A stretch of 64,000 nucleotides of DNA from Cephalotrichum gorgonifer (taxonomy: Eukaryota; Ascomycota; Sordariomycetes; Microascales; Microascaceae), in NCBI GenBank assembly GCA_900312665.1, contig ONZQ02000008.1, forward strand, positions 248,001 to 312,000, read 5' to 3'. Positions 1 through 12,657 of this stretch are shown piece after piece. Under the pieces are notes generated by a model. The model did not search any database. It was given only the letters and a program-made list of their open reading frames with translations, and was not told the origin of the DNA. The translations under genes and the position numbers were made by a program. Every line of letters starts with the position of its first letter. The stretch's first letter is position 1.

Positions 1-340
1 NNNNNNNNNNNNNNNNNNNNNNNNNNNNNNNNNNNNNNNNNNNNNNNNNNNNNNNNNNNNNNNNNNNNNNNNNNNNNNNNNNNNNNNNNNNNNNNNNNNN
101 NNNNNNNNNNNNNNNNNNNNNNNNNNNNNNNNNNNNNNNNNNNNNNNNNNNNNNNNNNNNNNNNNNNNNNNNNNNNNNNNNNNNNNNNNNNNNNNNNNNN
201 NNNNNNNNNNNNNNNNNNNNNNNNNNNNNNNNNNNNNNNNNNNNNNNNNNNNNNNNNNNNNNNNNNNNNNNNNNNNNNNNNNNNNNNNNNNNNNNNNNNN
301 NNNNNNNNNNNNNNNNNNNNNNNNNNNNNNNNNNNNNNNN
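1..340. other. assembly gap
   Basis: A run of N. The first real bases after it are a G-rich tract, so the contig edge may be low quality. Confidence 0.99.
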
Positions 341-3300
341 GGGGGGGAGGATTATACGCCATTATGTTAGAGACTAAGTTTTGGTCACACGAGGGATACG
401 TTGATTCAGGAGGTTGAGAAGAGCAATAATGGAAGGACGACTGGTTATATGAGATGGTGAGGTGACAGATGTTGCTAATGAGGGCACTGGGGTTTCTGTG
501 TGTATCATAGATTAGATGTAAGAGGTTAAATGGGGAGAAAGGAGGGAGGGTACTCTAGATAATGTTACTCCTGGTTGACTATTATGACATTTAGTGGTTT
601 TTCCTGTAACTCTATGATGATAGTTGGTGTAAATTGGATTGATGAAGAAGACCAACTCACTCTCGTCTTTCTACCCTAGTCACCCATATCTACTAGCCGA
701 CCGACATAGTCGCGTAGATATCCTGCCATCGACGCTCGAAGATTGCTTTTTGCAAAGGTTGGGTCCCTCTCTCGTCATATGATCGAATCGTGTGCAATTC
801 TTTTCCTACCCTTGTGCTTTCCCTTGCACGTTATGGAGTTTAGTGCGAGAATGAGAATTGTGTACCCCGAACTCTTTATACAGGGCCACAGTGCTCATAT
901 GGCCTTTGGAGTAGAACACATACAACCTTATCCAGAAGCTAGAAGTGTGCGTCATTCACAAGAGAGGGATGGACATTCATACGAGTCCGGTGTCTGCTAA
1001 CGATAGGTGCTTGGACACTATTACATATAATACGGAGTGCTATTAGATTGTAGCACATTCTTCTAGTACACAGAAACTACTCTACTAGACAGGACTATAC
1101 AAAGCACAGGTACGGATCTTCCTTAATACTCACCTACATTCTCTCAACCGAGCAGGCATCTTCTGCGGTTATCTCCTTCCTCCGCTCCAAAAGGTGGGCT
1201 CCGGCGGCATTCCAAACACAAATATATTTCTCGACAAACCGCCTAACGCGAAGGCCGGGAACTTGGAGGGCTTGTCTACTGATGAAAAGAGTTATATTTT
1301 CCATATACATGACTAGCCATTGCCTTCCTCGGGCTACATCCACGTCGGTGGACCGGGGAGTGGTCAGTGTTCACCTTAGGGTCTTACTTTTATGTGATCA
1401 ATCCAGGTGGTAAATCGTTCGAGAACAAGGATCCTTATATCCGAGATCTTGGTTTGATAAGGCCGCCATCTTTCCAGTCCTCCGGTACCTATTAGCAACG
1501 GACCAATCTGGGGCTGAACTTCTGGAAAGAGAAACGTGACGCACCCGAATGTGTGAGTGAGGCGAGAGCTGTAGGACAAGGAGCTGCCTTTCCCATGTAT
1601 CTGCCTGATTATAAACCTCTGAAGACTAGAACGCAATAAAATCACTGTTACCAAGTCAAACAGGAAACGACGAACATGCACAAGATCAACCTATTGGCCT
1701 TCTCCCCCCCTTTCCCTGTTCGTTCTCCCGTTCGTCCCTCCCATCACGGAATGGGTCTAGAGGCTGGGGGATGATATAGCTAATGGCACTCCGAGAAGCG
1801 GTCACTCCCACTGTTTTTAGACCGTTAACTGTTGGAGACTGGCGACCCTGAAAAGGGCAAACCTATCCCGACGTTGGCCCCTCATACAGGCTTTGAACAC
1901 ACCAGGTAGGTGCTCTATCACACCGGGGATACATAGGACAGCATAACATATCTTAGCTTCTTCGGTCCTTCTACACTGGCCACGTAGCCGGTAGCGGTTA
2001 TACACTTCATACGTGCCTGCTGAAAGGGTAGCTACAGACAAGGTCAATGCCCTACATCCAGCCGCCAACCATTGGTCGTCAATATAAAATACCACAATCT
2101 AAGAACTCTAGTCTCACGGTCTAGATCTCAGAGGTGACTTAGCCTTCTTGAGCTACGTTGTTCGCGTCACTTGACGCAAGCGACGGAGAGATGGTCTAGG
2201 TACCTCCTCCAGCGAGACGCACCGAGTCTTCGTTCGAGCTGCTGTCTACAATTCTGCCTCCCCGGGAAAAGTGCGTGAAGGAGAAGCTAGTGCCAAGCAA
2301 CCATTGTATCTGCTTAAGTAGCTTCAGAAGAGTCAGTCAAGGGGAGTACTTATGGACTGAGTCCTCTCGGAGCATCTCAAGGAGCAAAGCCAGCATCCAT
2401 ATCCCTCCGCGAACGCCGTCTTCGAGTTATCTCTGTATTATCCCTCTAACCATGTTGATCTTCTAGGACCGTGGTAGAAAAATATTCGAAAGGCCTTCTC
2501 CCTCCCGACAATCAACAGAAATTCCACCCAGCATGCACGAGTGCCCCACAAGCGGGAGACACACACTCCCGGGGACCACAACCCGAACGGAACAATGCCG
2601 CCCCACTCGTGTCTCACCATCAATACCATGGGCCACGGCGCCGAGCCGTGCCTCTAACACGACATCGCCTGCGCTAGATATCAATATAACCCCAAATGCG
2701 GAAACTTGCCAGGTTATTATGGGCTAGAGAGTGAGGGAGGGCGCGAATATTACACGCGGCTCGCGGCTTTTCCTCCCTTCTTTGCTCCAGGTGCATACGA
2801 CCACATGTAAAACCCTCGCTTGTTCAGTCTGCACACCAAAACCGATCGAGGCTGGGATATCGGATGTCCTGCCAGTTTCAATGCATAAGGGAGCTTGAAG
2901 GTGGGCGCGATAGGTGGGAACATTGGAAGCCAAGTCCGTTCGGGGCAACCACCACACTAGGATAAATCCCTTCCCCCGTCTTGGCCCCCAATCCCCCTTA
3001 CGCCCCTCCTCTCGATCCACGCCCCCTGCTCCCATTCACTCGACACAAGAGCGGAAGTACGGCGCACGAGGACGTCTCGCATGGGCTTCCCCACGCATAC
3101 ACACCGACCCCCGATTATATCCCAAATCAACCCAATTGGCCAGGCAAATGCTTCGCCCTTGAAATACGGCCGTATCCCCTTTTGTATCGGTGTATTCAGT
3201 TACATTTCGTCAAGGGTGGTCGCGGTTCAGTGGAACGGGTAATTTGGATGCCAAGGATGTTAGCGGACAAGAATAAGGTTCGGATGCACTCCTCGTTCGA

Positions 3301-6300
3301 AAGTGCGGGGGGATGATAGGGTAACTAGCCAATAGCATCCAGGTTGACCATCTGGGTGGGTGGTTTGGGTTGGCTGCATAATACAGGGTCAAGTGAGCCA
3401 GAGTGGATTGTATCCGAGCACTTTGTATGCTTGCTTGGAGTACTTGGAGTTTGCTCGTCCGTCTTGGGGTGCTGTGCTTAATCATTGGCACCGTCCGAAC
3501 GCTTGCCGACATCGTCAGCTAATCACTCATTGGTCATTCGGCGCTGCATCTCCCTTGCCAATAATATGAACCAAGCTCTCTACCATGCATCTCCACACCC
3601 TCTCGGTGTCCAACGACCAATCTAAATCATCGTTTGGCATGTCCAAATTTAACCGATGCATGTATGGACCCGGGCGTCGCTGGCGCCCAGCTTGTTTGCT
3701 GTATTGCTTATTCTCATTCTCAAACATAAGGCCCGATTTTGGTTTCATAGAACTCGCCTAACTAGTCGTCCTCGTAAACTTCCATTTACGGTCTAGCTCC
3801 CAAAGGGGAGTTAGTTCGCTCAAAGGTTTATCCGGTTACGTGGTAATATACATCCATCCGTCTAAGCACGATCACCTCAAATTCAGGTCGAAGGCACGTA
3901 TTGTGGACGCCGAGCCTGGTCTCAAAAGCCCAGAGAAATGGAGTCAGGATGCCCCATTCTGTGCCTTTCACTCTCATCAGATACAATGTTGCGAGGGAGC
4001 GTCGGCCCGCAATGCCTCCCCCCCTGCCCCCCTCCCTTTCGAATACCCTGCTTAGCAGGAGAATCATGTCGTGCCACCATGCAATAGCAGTGACAAACAT
4101 GTTTTTACCCCCCCCCCCAATTCCCTCCCCCCTGTAACCTTGTCTCCATACCCCCCACCAACTCTCCAATGCGAATGCGGTTTCCACTGCAATGCTCGCT
4201 AATAGCGTAAACGCCTAAACCTTGCCAGCCTTCTAACCAAATTCCGTACAGTGTCAGACTTTTCTTTCTTACCGCCGAAATGTGGGATGAAATAGCAAAC
4301 TCAGGCTGCTTGGGTAGTCAGGATATCGAGGAATGCCTTCCGTTGGAGCAGTTTATAACAGCCAGCACCGCGGGTGAAGCTTCATTTATAGCGCGTTATT
4401 ATGCTTCTCGATATTAGTTATGCGTGGACCTGGGGAAGTGGTGTGTTGATTATGTCGGGCTATCTAGAAATAGGGATGAGATAACCTGAGATTTATTGCC
4501 TAGCCCCCTTCCAAACCAGTGCCCAGGTAATGATCCCCCTCTGCACCCAGTCCTTGTCCAAGGTCGGATCGACCGTAATGGGTTATCGTAACCTCGTGAT
4601 GTCTTGGCTGGGGCCACTCGGCATGTTACGCGGCGTCTCGGCCATCATAAAGCTCAAGAAGCATAACCAGGCATATTGAATATCTCTACTCACATATAGC
4701 CCCAGTGTTCATCCTTCCATTGGTGTTTAGGGGCGTCGGTGTTGGTTCGACGATCTCAAGCGCCTTGCATGAATTAGGAGACCAAGGGTGGATGGAAAGC
4801 ACTCTGATGTGATCCGGAACTTGCACGAGGGGTGCCAGTCTCGGCTAGGTAGTAGTTCGTTGGCGGTAACGCGGTAGCGATATGGACGAGTTGTGCCCGA
4901 CAACATGGGATTCATCGTACCCAGGATCCCCAATATTCCACCTAGCTCCCCAGCTTTATTCAGTAGCAAATCGGTCGATTATGACATTAGCTCCAAGCAG
5001 GGGTCAACTAGGGTTACAAGGGGACGGCATACACAAGTGCAGGAAAATAATCATGATTCTCACATTTTCTTAGCCCACACGCCTTATAAGAGGAGGAATG
5101 CCTCACAGCACCAGGTCCATTACGATGTGGCATTCGGAATCGGCTCCGGCTTACATGTAGTAGCGCGCGTAGTCCCGAGAGCCCGGAACCTTATTGTCTC
5201 CTACCCGCCGCGTCATCCGTCTAGTACTTGTAGTCGTACTAGATATAGGCAAAATTAGTCATGGTAGTACAACCGCTGCCAGGATATCAAGGCAATGGCC
5301 GGCTTGCAGTCTCGGCAGGCTGGAGCTGTTCGCTCTTTCTTATGTCCGGGGGAGGAGACGAGGTCGTTCCGTCTTGCCCATTCGGACTGTCCGCAGCACT
5401 ACCCCAAAGGGGCATAAAGAAGTTGAAAAAAAGGGAAGAAACAAAATAAAAACTATCGTCCGAGAAGTATAATCACCCCACTGGTCAAAAAATGTTCCAG
5501 GTTGCCCCCCCCCCAACCCAAAGTCCCGGCTCCCTGGATTCATTCATACCCACGACATGGAGGTTATATATTATCCGGGAGGGGGGCAGTCAAAACCGTA
5601 TGACCCTCCACGCCAAGCAAGGGTCGATAATACTACCATTTGGCTCCGGGTGAATTAGCTCTCGGGCAGTACACTGGTGCCAAGTCATGTTCATACTTCG
5701 TATTATGCTCGCGTCCTATCCTGCCAAGAATCGCGACCCGGAACCGGAACCTTCTAGCCGTGTGACGGAGTTAAGGCTAGGACCGATCAGAAGCTTTATC
5801 GATTTCAGCATACGCCGGGGCGGCACACGATCGACCGACCAGCTGATCGAAATGGCATGAACCATTAATACTCGGGCCACCAACTCGAATCGGGGATGTA
5901 GTTACAAGTATTACAAGTCGCAGGCCACAGGGGTTGGGATGTGGAAGTCCGTGCAGTTATGGATACATACTTGTATTATTACAGTCGAGCACTGCTGCCA
6001 AGACCGCCCATTATTTCCTGTCCGAGCATATACGGGACGATCCTCAATCCTTCACTGCTTCAATCAGTTTGTACCGCACCACCCACGCGCGGGTATTTAG
6101 CTCAACGCCGCATGTATTTCGTTCCGTTCATTTCGCGTAACTACATGTATCATACGTGCGTAACCTGTGAAGACCCTGAAAACGAACTTGCCAAGCGGTT
6201 ACTTCCATAGCTCACCCCTGGCCCCTTCCCTTTCTGCGCCCCCCTTGTCGACACCCAAGTGTGAGTGAGAGGAGAGACATATCCAATGTCGCAAAACGTT

Positions 6301-8139
6301 CGTCCAAGCTCGTCCCTGGTCTTGGGTCCATATGCGCCACACACTCAAAATACTGGACCAACTGCCTTGCCGTGTATAGATTGCAGTCTAAAGGATCGTC
6401 GCTCACTCCCCGCAATATAATATACATCCCGATGGTCCACGCATTTATAGTATAAATAGGGCCGGAGTGGAGCCAGCGGTATCCCGTGAAGCTAAACAGT
6501 TCCGATGTTACGCCGCGCGGGCTGTGTCCCCGCTTCTAACCACATCCTTGGCAACCGTTCTCTCAGTCAGTCAGTCAGCCGACCGCCGCTGGACTGAGGG
6601 AGGTCTCGGTACCCCCCTGGTGAAACTCCCTTCCCAATGGGGGAACGGAGAAAGGGTTTTATTTTTCAATCTAGTTCAGGCCCATATGCCTACTAGCCGT
6701 CTTACTATCCCCGTAGGACCGAGAATAAAGGTGGTTGCACTTTCATATAGGCGGGACGCCAGGGGACGACTTTTGCCCTCCTCCCCTCTTTTCCCCGGTT
6801 GTTATGCCCGAAGGGGTATCCAGCAGCCGAAGCGGGGCCAAGGCCGGTTCCGGGGAAGTGGTGACAATAATGAACAAGAACGGGCTTCGTTATTTTTTTC
6901 TGTAAGGCAAGGCAGACTAACGACCTTCTAGCGCCGCCATTGTTCCATCCTCCCTTCTTTTTTCTCCTACCGACTACGACATGTCCAGGATTAGAACTAG
7001 AAAACTCCTCTTCATTGGTCGACTGCAGGACCCCGGCCGTGCCGTCGCCCCGTTATTCCCGCTTCATGTGTGTGTCTGCCGGCGGGGGTCCTTCGAAGAA
7101 CATGCGACCTAAGACCCTAAATCGATCAGTTCTAAGGGTGGGCGAGATGTGGCGCCAGTAGCAAGGGCTAGAATCGGGCCAAGACCATGACACTCTGCAG
7201 CCTCAGCCGGTATCCGGCTCGTCGACAAGCACCCCCCCCTTCTGTCTTCTCCTTCGCCCACCAACCACGGCGTCATGTCGGGCAGACGGGAAAACCATCC
7301 TGCGCTACCGATTCCGACTTGCACGGAATTCCGTATACACTCACTTTTCTTACACTTTGTCCGTGCCACTCGGTCATCCCCTTTTCAGCCTATTCCCGCC
7401 CACGCGCACCACTACCACCACCACCACCACAATCCCCGCCCCGGTAACCTTTCCCGGCATACCTACTCCAACCCTCCACGGAGATACCTACTCCTATTTT
7501 TCCCTTTTCCTTTTTACCGTGCGCCTCCGCCTCGCATTCGTTAGCGATCTTGGCGTCCCTTGGACTGGGACGTGGGATGAGATGAGGAGAAGGGATGGAG
7601 AAGAGGAAGAGGGGGGGCCGGGGGGGGAACTGCATACGGTGACAGGGGAGCGGAAAGGCAAGACCAAAGTGCGCCGTGAAAAGGGGGGTGGGGTACGATC
7701 TGTGCGCTTCTCCGCTTGCCCCATGCCCTTTCTGGTCCCAACTTTTGCCCTTATCCTCACGTTAACTCCTATTAACACCCCCTCCCAATCTTTGGTTCGC
7801 TTTTTGGGGAAATCGCGATGGGATTGGCCATTGCCTCTTCGCTCCCCGGACCGGTTATGCGCCGCTCGGTTCCGCTATCCCAAAAATGATCAGAACAGGG
7901 ACCCAGACTTGGGGTCGTAATGATCTATGTTTATTCCATATAACCAGTCCTCGATCCCGGCCTCGCATTTCAGTTTACTCTCTCTCCTCTCTCTTCCTCT
8001 CTCCATCCGCGCTTCGGCTTCGATCCCCCATTGCCAAAGCTTCGTTTCATTTTTCTCAAGATACCCTTTCCCTCCCTGTGTCGTTAGCTAGACGGCATTG
8101 CACCTCCCTCCATTGAGCCACCACATCGCCGAAAACAAA
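341..8139. other. long gene-free stretch upstream of the sugar transporter
   Basis: About 7.8 kb in which I can support no gene. The open frames are short (largest 187 codons, at 7357-7920, low-complexity Thr/Pro/Arg-rich) and show no family motif, and none joins its neighbours through plausible splice sites. There are homopolymer C runs near 4109 and 5508, a CCA/CAC triplet run near 7410-7432, and several TACWWGTA octamers (5152, 5903, 5968, 6142). The last kilobase must hold the promoter and leader of the transporter gene. Confidence 0.6.
7977..8008 (+). promoter_or_regulatory. CT-rich promoter/leader tract of the sugar transporter
   Basis: An almost pure pyrimidine (CT) run about 130-160 bases upstream of the transporter ATG. 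Such tracts are typical of core promoters and 5' leaders of well-expressed filamentous-fungal genes. The transcription start is inferred, not seen. Confidence 0.45.
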
Positions 8140-10090
8140 ATGGTCGGGCTCGCAGCAGGCGCCCCCGCGGGCGAGATCGCCCGTGCCGAGGCCCCGCGCT
8201 TCGAGAAGGTCAACTGGACCAAGGAGCCCCATCTCCGGAAGCTGTACCTCATGAGCGTCTTCCTGCTGATCGCGTCCGCGACGACGGGATACGACGGCAT
8301 GTTGATGAACGCCGGCCAACAGATGGACCTGTTCAAGGACTACTACCACGAGCACGGCAACGTCTTCTGGAAGGACGACAAGGGCGAGTACCAGAAGGAT
8401 GAGAACTTGCTCGGAATCATGATCAACATGTTTAACATCGGCTCCATCATCTCCTTCCTGATGACACCCTACCTGGCTGATCGCTTTGGTCGTAAGCCGC
8501 TGATTATGGGCGGGTGTGTCATCATGATCATCGGCGCGCTGGTCTCCGCCTTCACCAATGGATACGGGAGTAAGTCACCATTCCAGTCCCCCTTCCCATT
8601 CCACTATCCATGCATTACTATCGTACCAAACCGGATATGAGAGCTAACCGGGCGGCATAGTGTGGCTCGCTGGTCGCTTCCTTCTCGGCTTCGGCAACTC
8701 TCCCGCGCAAATGTGTTCGCCTATGCTGCTCACTGAGATCTGCCACCCTCAGCACCGTGGCCCTCTGACCGCCGTCTACAACTGCCTGTGGAACCTGGGC
8801 TCTCTGCGTAAGGCTGAACCTCTAGACTCCTAGTCCCCTAGCCCCCTTTTCCTTCCGCCTTCTCTTTCCCATCTCTCAGGATGCCATCCGGTGGGACTAT
8901 GCTAATGGCAGCCGGGAATGCACAGTTGTCTCCGTCATTGCCGCCGGAACCGCCAACATCGACAGCCACTGGTGCTGGAGGTCCATTACCCTCATCCAGG
9001 CCGTTCCCTCCCTTATCCAGCTCGGCGGCGTGTGGTGGATCCCCGAATCTCCCCGCTACCTCGTTAGCAAGGATAGGCCCGAAGACGCTCTCAAGGTTCT
9101 CGCCAAGCACCACGGTGGAGGCGATACCAACAACGCCACCGTCCAGTTCCAGTACCAGGAGATCAAGCAGACGATCCAGATGGAGTCCGCGGCTAACCGC
9201 AGCACCCGGTATATCGATTTCTTCAAGACTAAGGGCAACCGGTGGAGGTTGGCTATCATTCTCTCCCTGGCCATCATTTCGCAGTACTCTGGGAGCCCGC
9301 TGTTCTCCAACTACATCGATGATATTTACACCAATGCGGGAATCAAGGAGCAGAAGCAGAAGCTTGCCGTAAGTGTTCAGAATTCCGTCATTTCTACCAA
9401 CTTAGATTGGTCTAATGTCCCATGAACTCGAGCACTATTCATTCTTTGAGATTCAATATGGCTAACCCACATATCCCATACCTACAGCTCACTGCCGGAA
9501 AGACCGTCATGGACCTGCTCATCTCCATTGGTGCCGCCCTTACCGTCGACAAGGTCGGCCGCCGCCCGCTGTTCCTCTCTGCCATTTCCGGCATGGTGCT
9601 ATCCTTTGCATGCTGGACTGTCACGGGCGCGATCTATGAAAACTCGAACGGGACGAATGCGCAGTCCGGATACGCCCAGATCGTGTTCGTCTGGTTCTTC
9701 GGCATATTCTACGACATCGGTTTCTCTGGCCTCCTCATTGCTTATGCACTTGAGATTCTTCCCTTCGCGCTCCGTGCTAAGGGTATGATGATCATGAACA
9801 TCGCTGTTCAGGCCATCCTCGCTATCGGAAACCAGACCAACCTGCTCGCGTGGAACAACCTTCCCAACCACTGGAACTTCATGTTATTCTATACCCTCTG
9901 GGACACCGTGGAACTCGTCTTCGTTTGGTTCTTCTACGTCGAGACCAAGGGGCCGACCCTGGAAGAGATTGCCCGCATTTTCGATGGCGACGACGCCGTT
10001 GCGCACATTGACCTCGACCAGGTGGAGAAGGAGATCCACGCTGCTGCCGAGCACGACGAAAACTTCCTTCCCGGAAAGTCGGCCGCCTAA
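8140..10090 (+). CDS. MFS sugar transporter (hexose/lactose permease-like)
   Basis: Plasma-membrane major-facilitator sugar:proton symporter of the fungal sugar-porter family, probably importing hexose or a disaccharide; the substrate cannot be read from sequence. Exons 8140-8569, 8661-8807, 8926-9368 and 9488-10090 give 540 aa. Visible family marks are ADRFGRKPL after TM2/TM3, the PESPRYL motif at the end of TM6, DKVGRRPL in the second half, and ETKGPTLEEIARIF at the C-terminus. There are about 12 hydrophobic segments. The ATG follows an A-rich context (AAAATGG). For intron 2 I chose the acceptor at 8925 rather than the CAG at 8880, because only 8925 keeps phase (joining GSL to LVSVIAAGTANI) and it has a CTAAT branch site about 20 nt upstream. 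The next gene downstream starts 1.2 kb away. Carbon-source regulation is likely; see the CreA-type sites upstream. Confidence 0.9.
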
Positions 10091-11323
10091 GTGGTGGATG
10101 ACCTTTATTTTTCATTGTGTCCTACGCATTCGTCGCCCTTGTCCACCCCCTCTTCTTTTAATATGGATCTGCAGAGAATGGGGGGGGAGGAGTCTGAGGC
10201 TAGGTCTTTCTTGACCTCAATTCCTCATGGTAGGGGAGCGTCGATTTCGCCACGTCTGTCGCTACTTTTGTTTCCTCTACCTTTCTTTATTTGGCATTTT
10301 GGTGGACGCTTGCTCAGGCAGACAACCCACACTCGCTCAGCTTTTCGTCCCTTCGGCAGCCCCTCGGGGGAAATGCAAATACGGCCAGTATTGTGGGAGA
10401 GATATATCCCCTTCTCACTCCCGTTGGGGATCGGCCGGGGAGCTGATGACTATGTTTCTGCCCCGAACATGACAAGAAACGCAGCGACCGGACACTATAT
10501 ATAGCTATTACGCCCTTACTCTATACCACTTTATACCACTGTCAACTTTGGCTCTGGGTAATCTTAATTTTCTTCGATAACAGGCAGGTAGTGTGCGTAG
10601 GAGAGGGCTGACCCGTAATAAAAAGTAGAGTGCTAAGAGAAACCATGACATGCATCCGAGCGCGGTATGTGTAGTGTTAATTGGTTGTGACCACCGGCGA
10701 ACTTAGTTGTAACTGTCAGTGATGAATAGTGTAATCCTGACCAACGGCACAAGTCCTCACAGGTGAGTATTACCTACCGTTCAACAACATCTCTGGGAAC
10801 TTATACTATAACATCCACCTCGTGGCTCCATTGTTTATGTCATCATCTACGGAGGTTTTATATATTATTATGGGACTGTTTGCCCGAGAATGTCAAATAA
10901 AGAATCGACATAAACAGAGATGTAGCCCGCTCGGAATGATTGTTTCCGTATGTTCCGCTTTTAAGCCTTCCGAAGATTATGCATATGAAATTTCCCGAGG
11001 GCATATTGTTATCTATCTCGCCGAGTAACGGGATGTAATCTCGGTGGGTGGTTGGTTATATTAGTCCTCCACAGTATGAAAATAAACAGTAGTCTAAACA
11101 ATGCGCCCTTCCTCCTTGTGTCACCTCCTCCTCCTTCCTATCCTGGATGGTTGACGAGGATCCGTTTCCCTTTGGGTTTACAGGCAACAGAAGTATAGAT
11201 CCTGCACGCCGGACCCCGCGCTTTCACCTTTTCCCTCACCCTTCTTCCTCCCTCCTCTACTCTTCTCGCGGACTCTCCATTCAACACCTTCGCACCGCAT
11301 CCCCACCGACATCACCTCCCAAA
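10091..11323. other. intergenic spacer
   Basis: Contains the 3' UTR of the transporter and the promoter/leader of the asparaginase gene. It becomes AT-richer around 10500-11100 and then a pyrimidine-rich leader appears from about 11220 to 11320. No coding frame is supported. Confidence 0.5.
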
Positions 11324-12400
11324 ATGGTCTCACACGGTCTCCGTCTCCTCCCCATCCTTTGCGGCCTCGCCCACGCCTCCTCTCCCCACCCGTCGCCCCC
11401 GCCAGGCCTTCCCTTCGTCATAAACACCTGGTCCGGCCCCTTCACCGCCGCCACGGACGCCGCCTACTCAGCCCTCACAGCCCGCGGCGCCACGGCCCTC
11501 GACGCCGTCGAGATCGGCTGCGCGACCTGCGAGAGGAACCAATGCGACGGCACGGTCGGGTGGGGCGGCTCGCCCGCGGAGTCGTGCGAGACGACGCTGG
11601 ATGCGCTGATCATGGACGGGCGCACCATGGACATCGGCGCCGTGGCGGGGCTGCGGAGGGTCAGGGAGGCCATCTCCGTCGCGAGGCGGGTGCTGGAGTT
11701 TACGGAGCACTCGATGCTCTCGGGGGACCTGGCGACGGAATTCGCGGTCCAGAACGGGTTCGAGGAGGTGGACCTGGCCTCGGAGGAGAGCCTGAAGAAG
11801 TGCGAGGAGTGGAAGAGTGGCGGGTGTCAACCTAACTACCGGAGAAACGTCAAGCCCGATCCCGAGGCGTCTTGCGGGCCCTACGAGCCTATATTTGGAG
11901 AGTCGGGGCCGTATCTGGGGGATTCCGACCTCAGGCCAAGGGCGGATAGGACATCCCACGACACCATCTCCCTGATCGCCATCGACAAGGAGGGGCGCAT
12001 GGCGGCGGGGACCTCGACGAACGGCGCCTCGTACAAGGTTCCCGGACGAGTCGGCGACGGTCCCATCCCCGGGAGCGGCTCCTACGTGGACGAGGAGTTC
12101 GGGGGGTGCGGAGCCACTGGCGATGGAGACATCATGATGCGCTTCCTGCCGTGCTATCAGGCCGTCGAGAACCTGAGGCGAGGCATGAGCCCGAGGGATG
12201 CGGCTGAGGACGTTGTGAGGCGGATAGCGGGGAAGTACCCAGAGGCCATGACGGGGATAATCGTGGTGGATAGGAAGGGGAACCACGCTGGGGCTGCAAG
12301 TGGGTGGACTTTTACGTACGCGTTTAGGGGCGGGAAGATGGATGAGGTTGAGGTGGTGAGTGTAGCGCCATTGGAACAGCAGTTGGTGAGGCAGCTATAG
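11324..12400 (+). CDS. glycosylasparaginase (aspartylglucosaminidase), secreted/vacuolar
   Basis: Ntn-hydrolase that cleaves the GlcNAc-Asn bond in the last step of N-glycoprotein breakdown. It is made as a precursor that cuts itself before a Thr. Single exon, 358 aa. The ATG at 11324 (AAAATGG) starts a signal peptide (about residues 1-19); the same frame is open upstream, but that part lacks family similarity. The self-cleavage motif HD|T places the catalytic Thr at 214. R242 and D245 (GRVGDGPIPG) and T265-G266 (ATGDGD) follow at exactly the spacing of the human enzyme's substrate-binding residues (T206, R234, D237, T257, G258, from memory of the family). The N-terminal half carries the typical Cys pairs (GCATCERNQCDGTVGWGG). 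No catalytic residue is missing. It converges with the ankyrin gene, the stop codons being 257 nt apart. Confidence 0.93.
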   Translation: MVSHGLRLLPILCGLAHASSPHPSPPPGLPFVINTWSGPFTAATDAAYSALTARGATALDAVEIGCATCERNQCDGTVGWGGSPAESCETTLDALIMDGRTMDIGAVAGLRRVREAISVARRVLEFTEHSMLSGDLATEFAVQNGFEEVDLASEESLKKCEEWKSGGCQPNYRRNVKPDPEASCGPYEPIFGESGPYLGDSDLRPRADRTSHDTISLIAIDKEGRMAAGTSTNGASYKVPGRVGDGPIPGSGSYVDEEFGGCGATGDGDIMMRFLPCYQAVENLRRGMSPRDAAEDVVRRIAGKYPEAMTGIIVVDRKGNHAGAASGWTFTYAFRGGKMDEVEVVSVAPLEQQLVRQL

Positions 12401-12657
12401 TAGCTGCATGTCGAGCGAGTATAGGTAGTCTTATCTTACGGAGAGGCAGTCAGGTTACAGCGTGTAATCTATTATATGATATGCCTCAAAGAGTCTTATC
12501 GAGACATGGCAGCGGGGAAAGGCCGCAATACCTTCCGGAAAGGAGCAGTTCAACTAAGTAGAAGCATAAGCGCATGCTTGACAAAGTCTTTCTCAGAGCC
12601 ACATCTCGCTTCGATCTCCGGCCCTCCAGATGATAAAATTACAGCTTCTAAATTTCA

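Noticed and set aside
6467..6931. 154-codon plus-strand frame
   Set aside because: No recognisable domain and no supporting exon structure; consistent with chance in GC-balanced DNA.
7357..7920. 187-codon frame just upstream of the sugar transporter
   Set aside because: Starts in a CCA/CAC repeat giving poly-Thr, continues in low-complexity sequence, and overlaps the transporter's promoter and CT-rich region.
8838..9113. Antisense and alternative-frame ORFs over transporter intron 2/exon 3
   Set aside because: Shadows of the spliced transporter; the reconstructed reading frame accounts for the conserved motifs.
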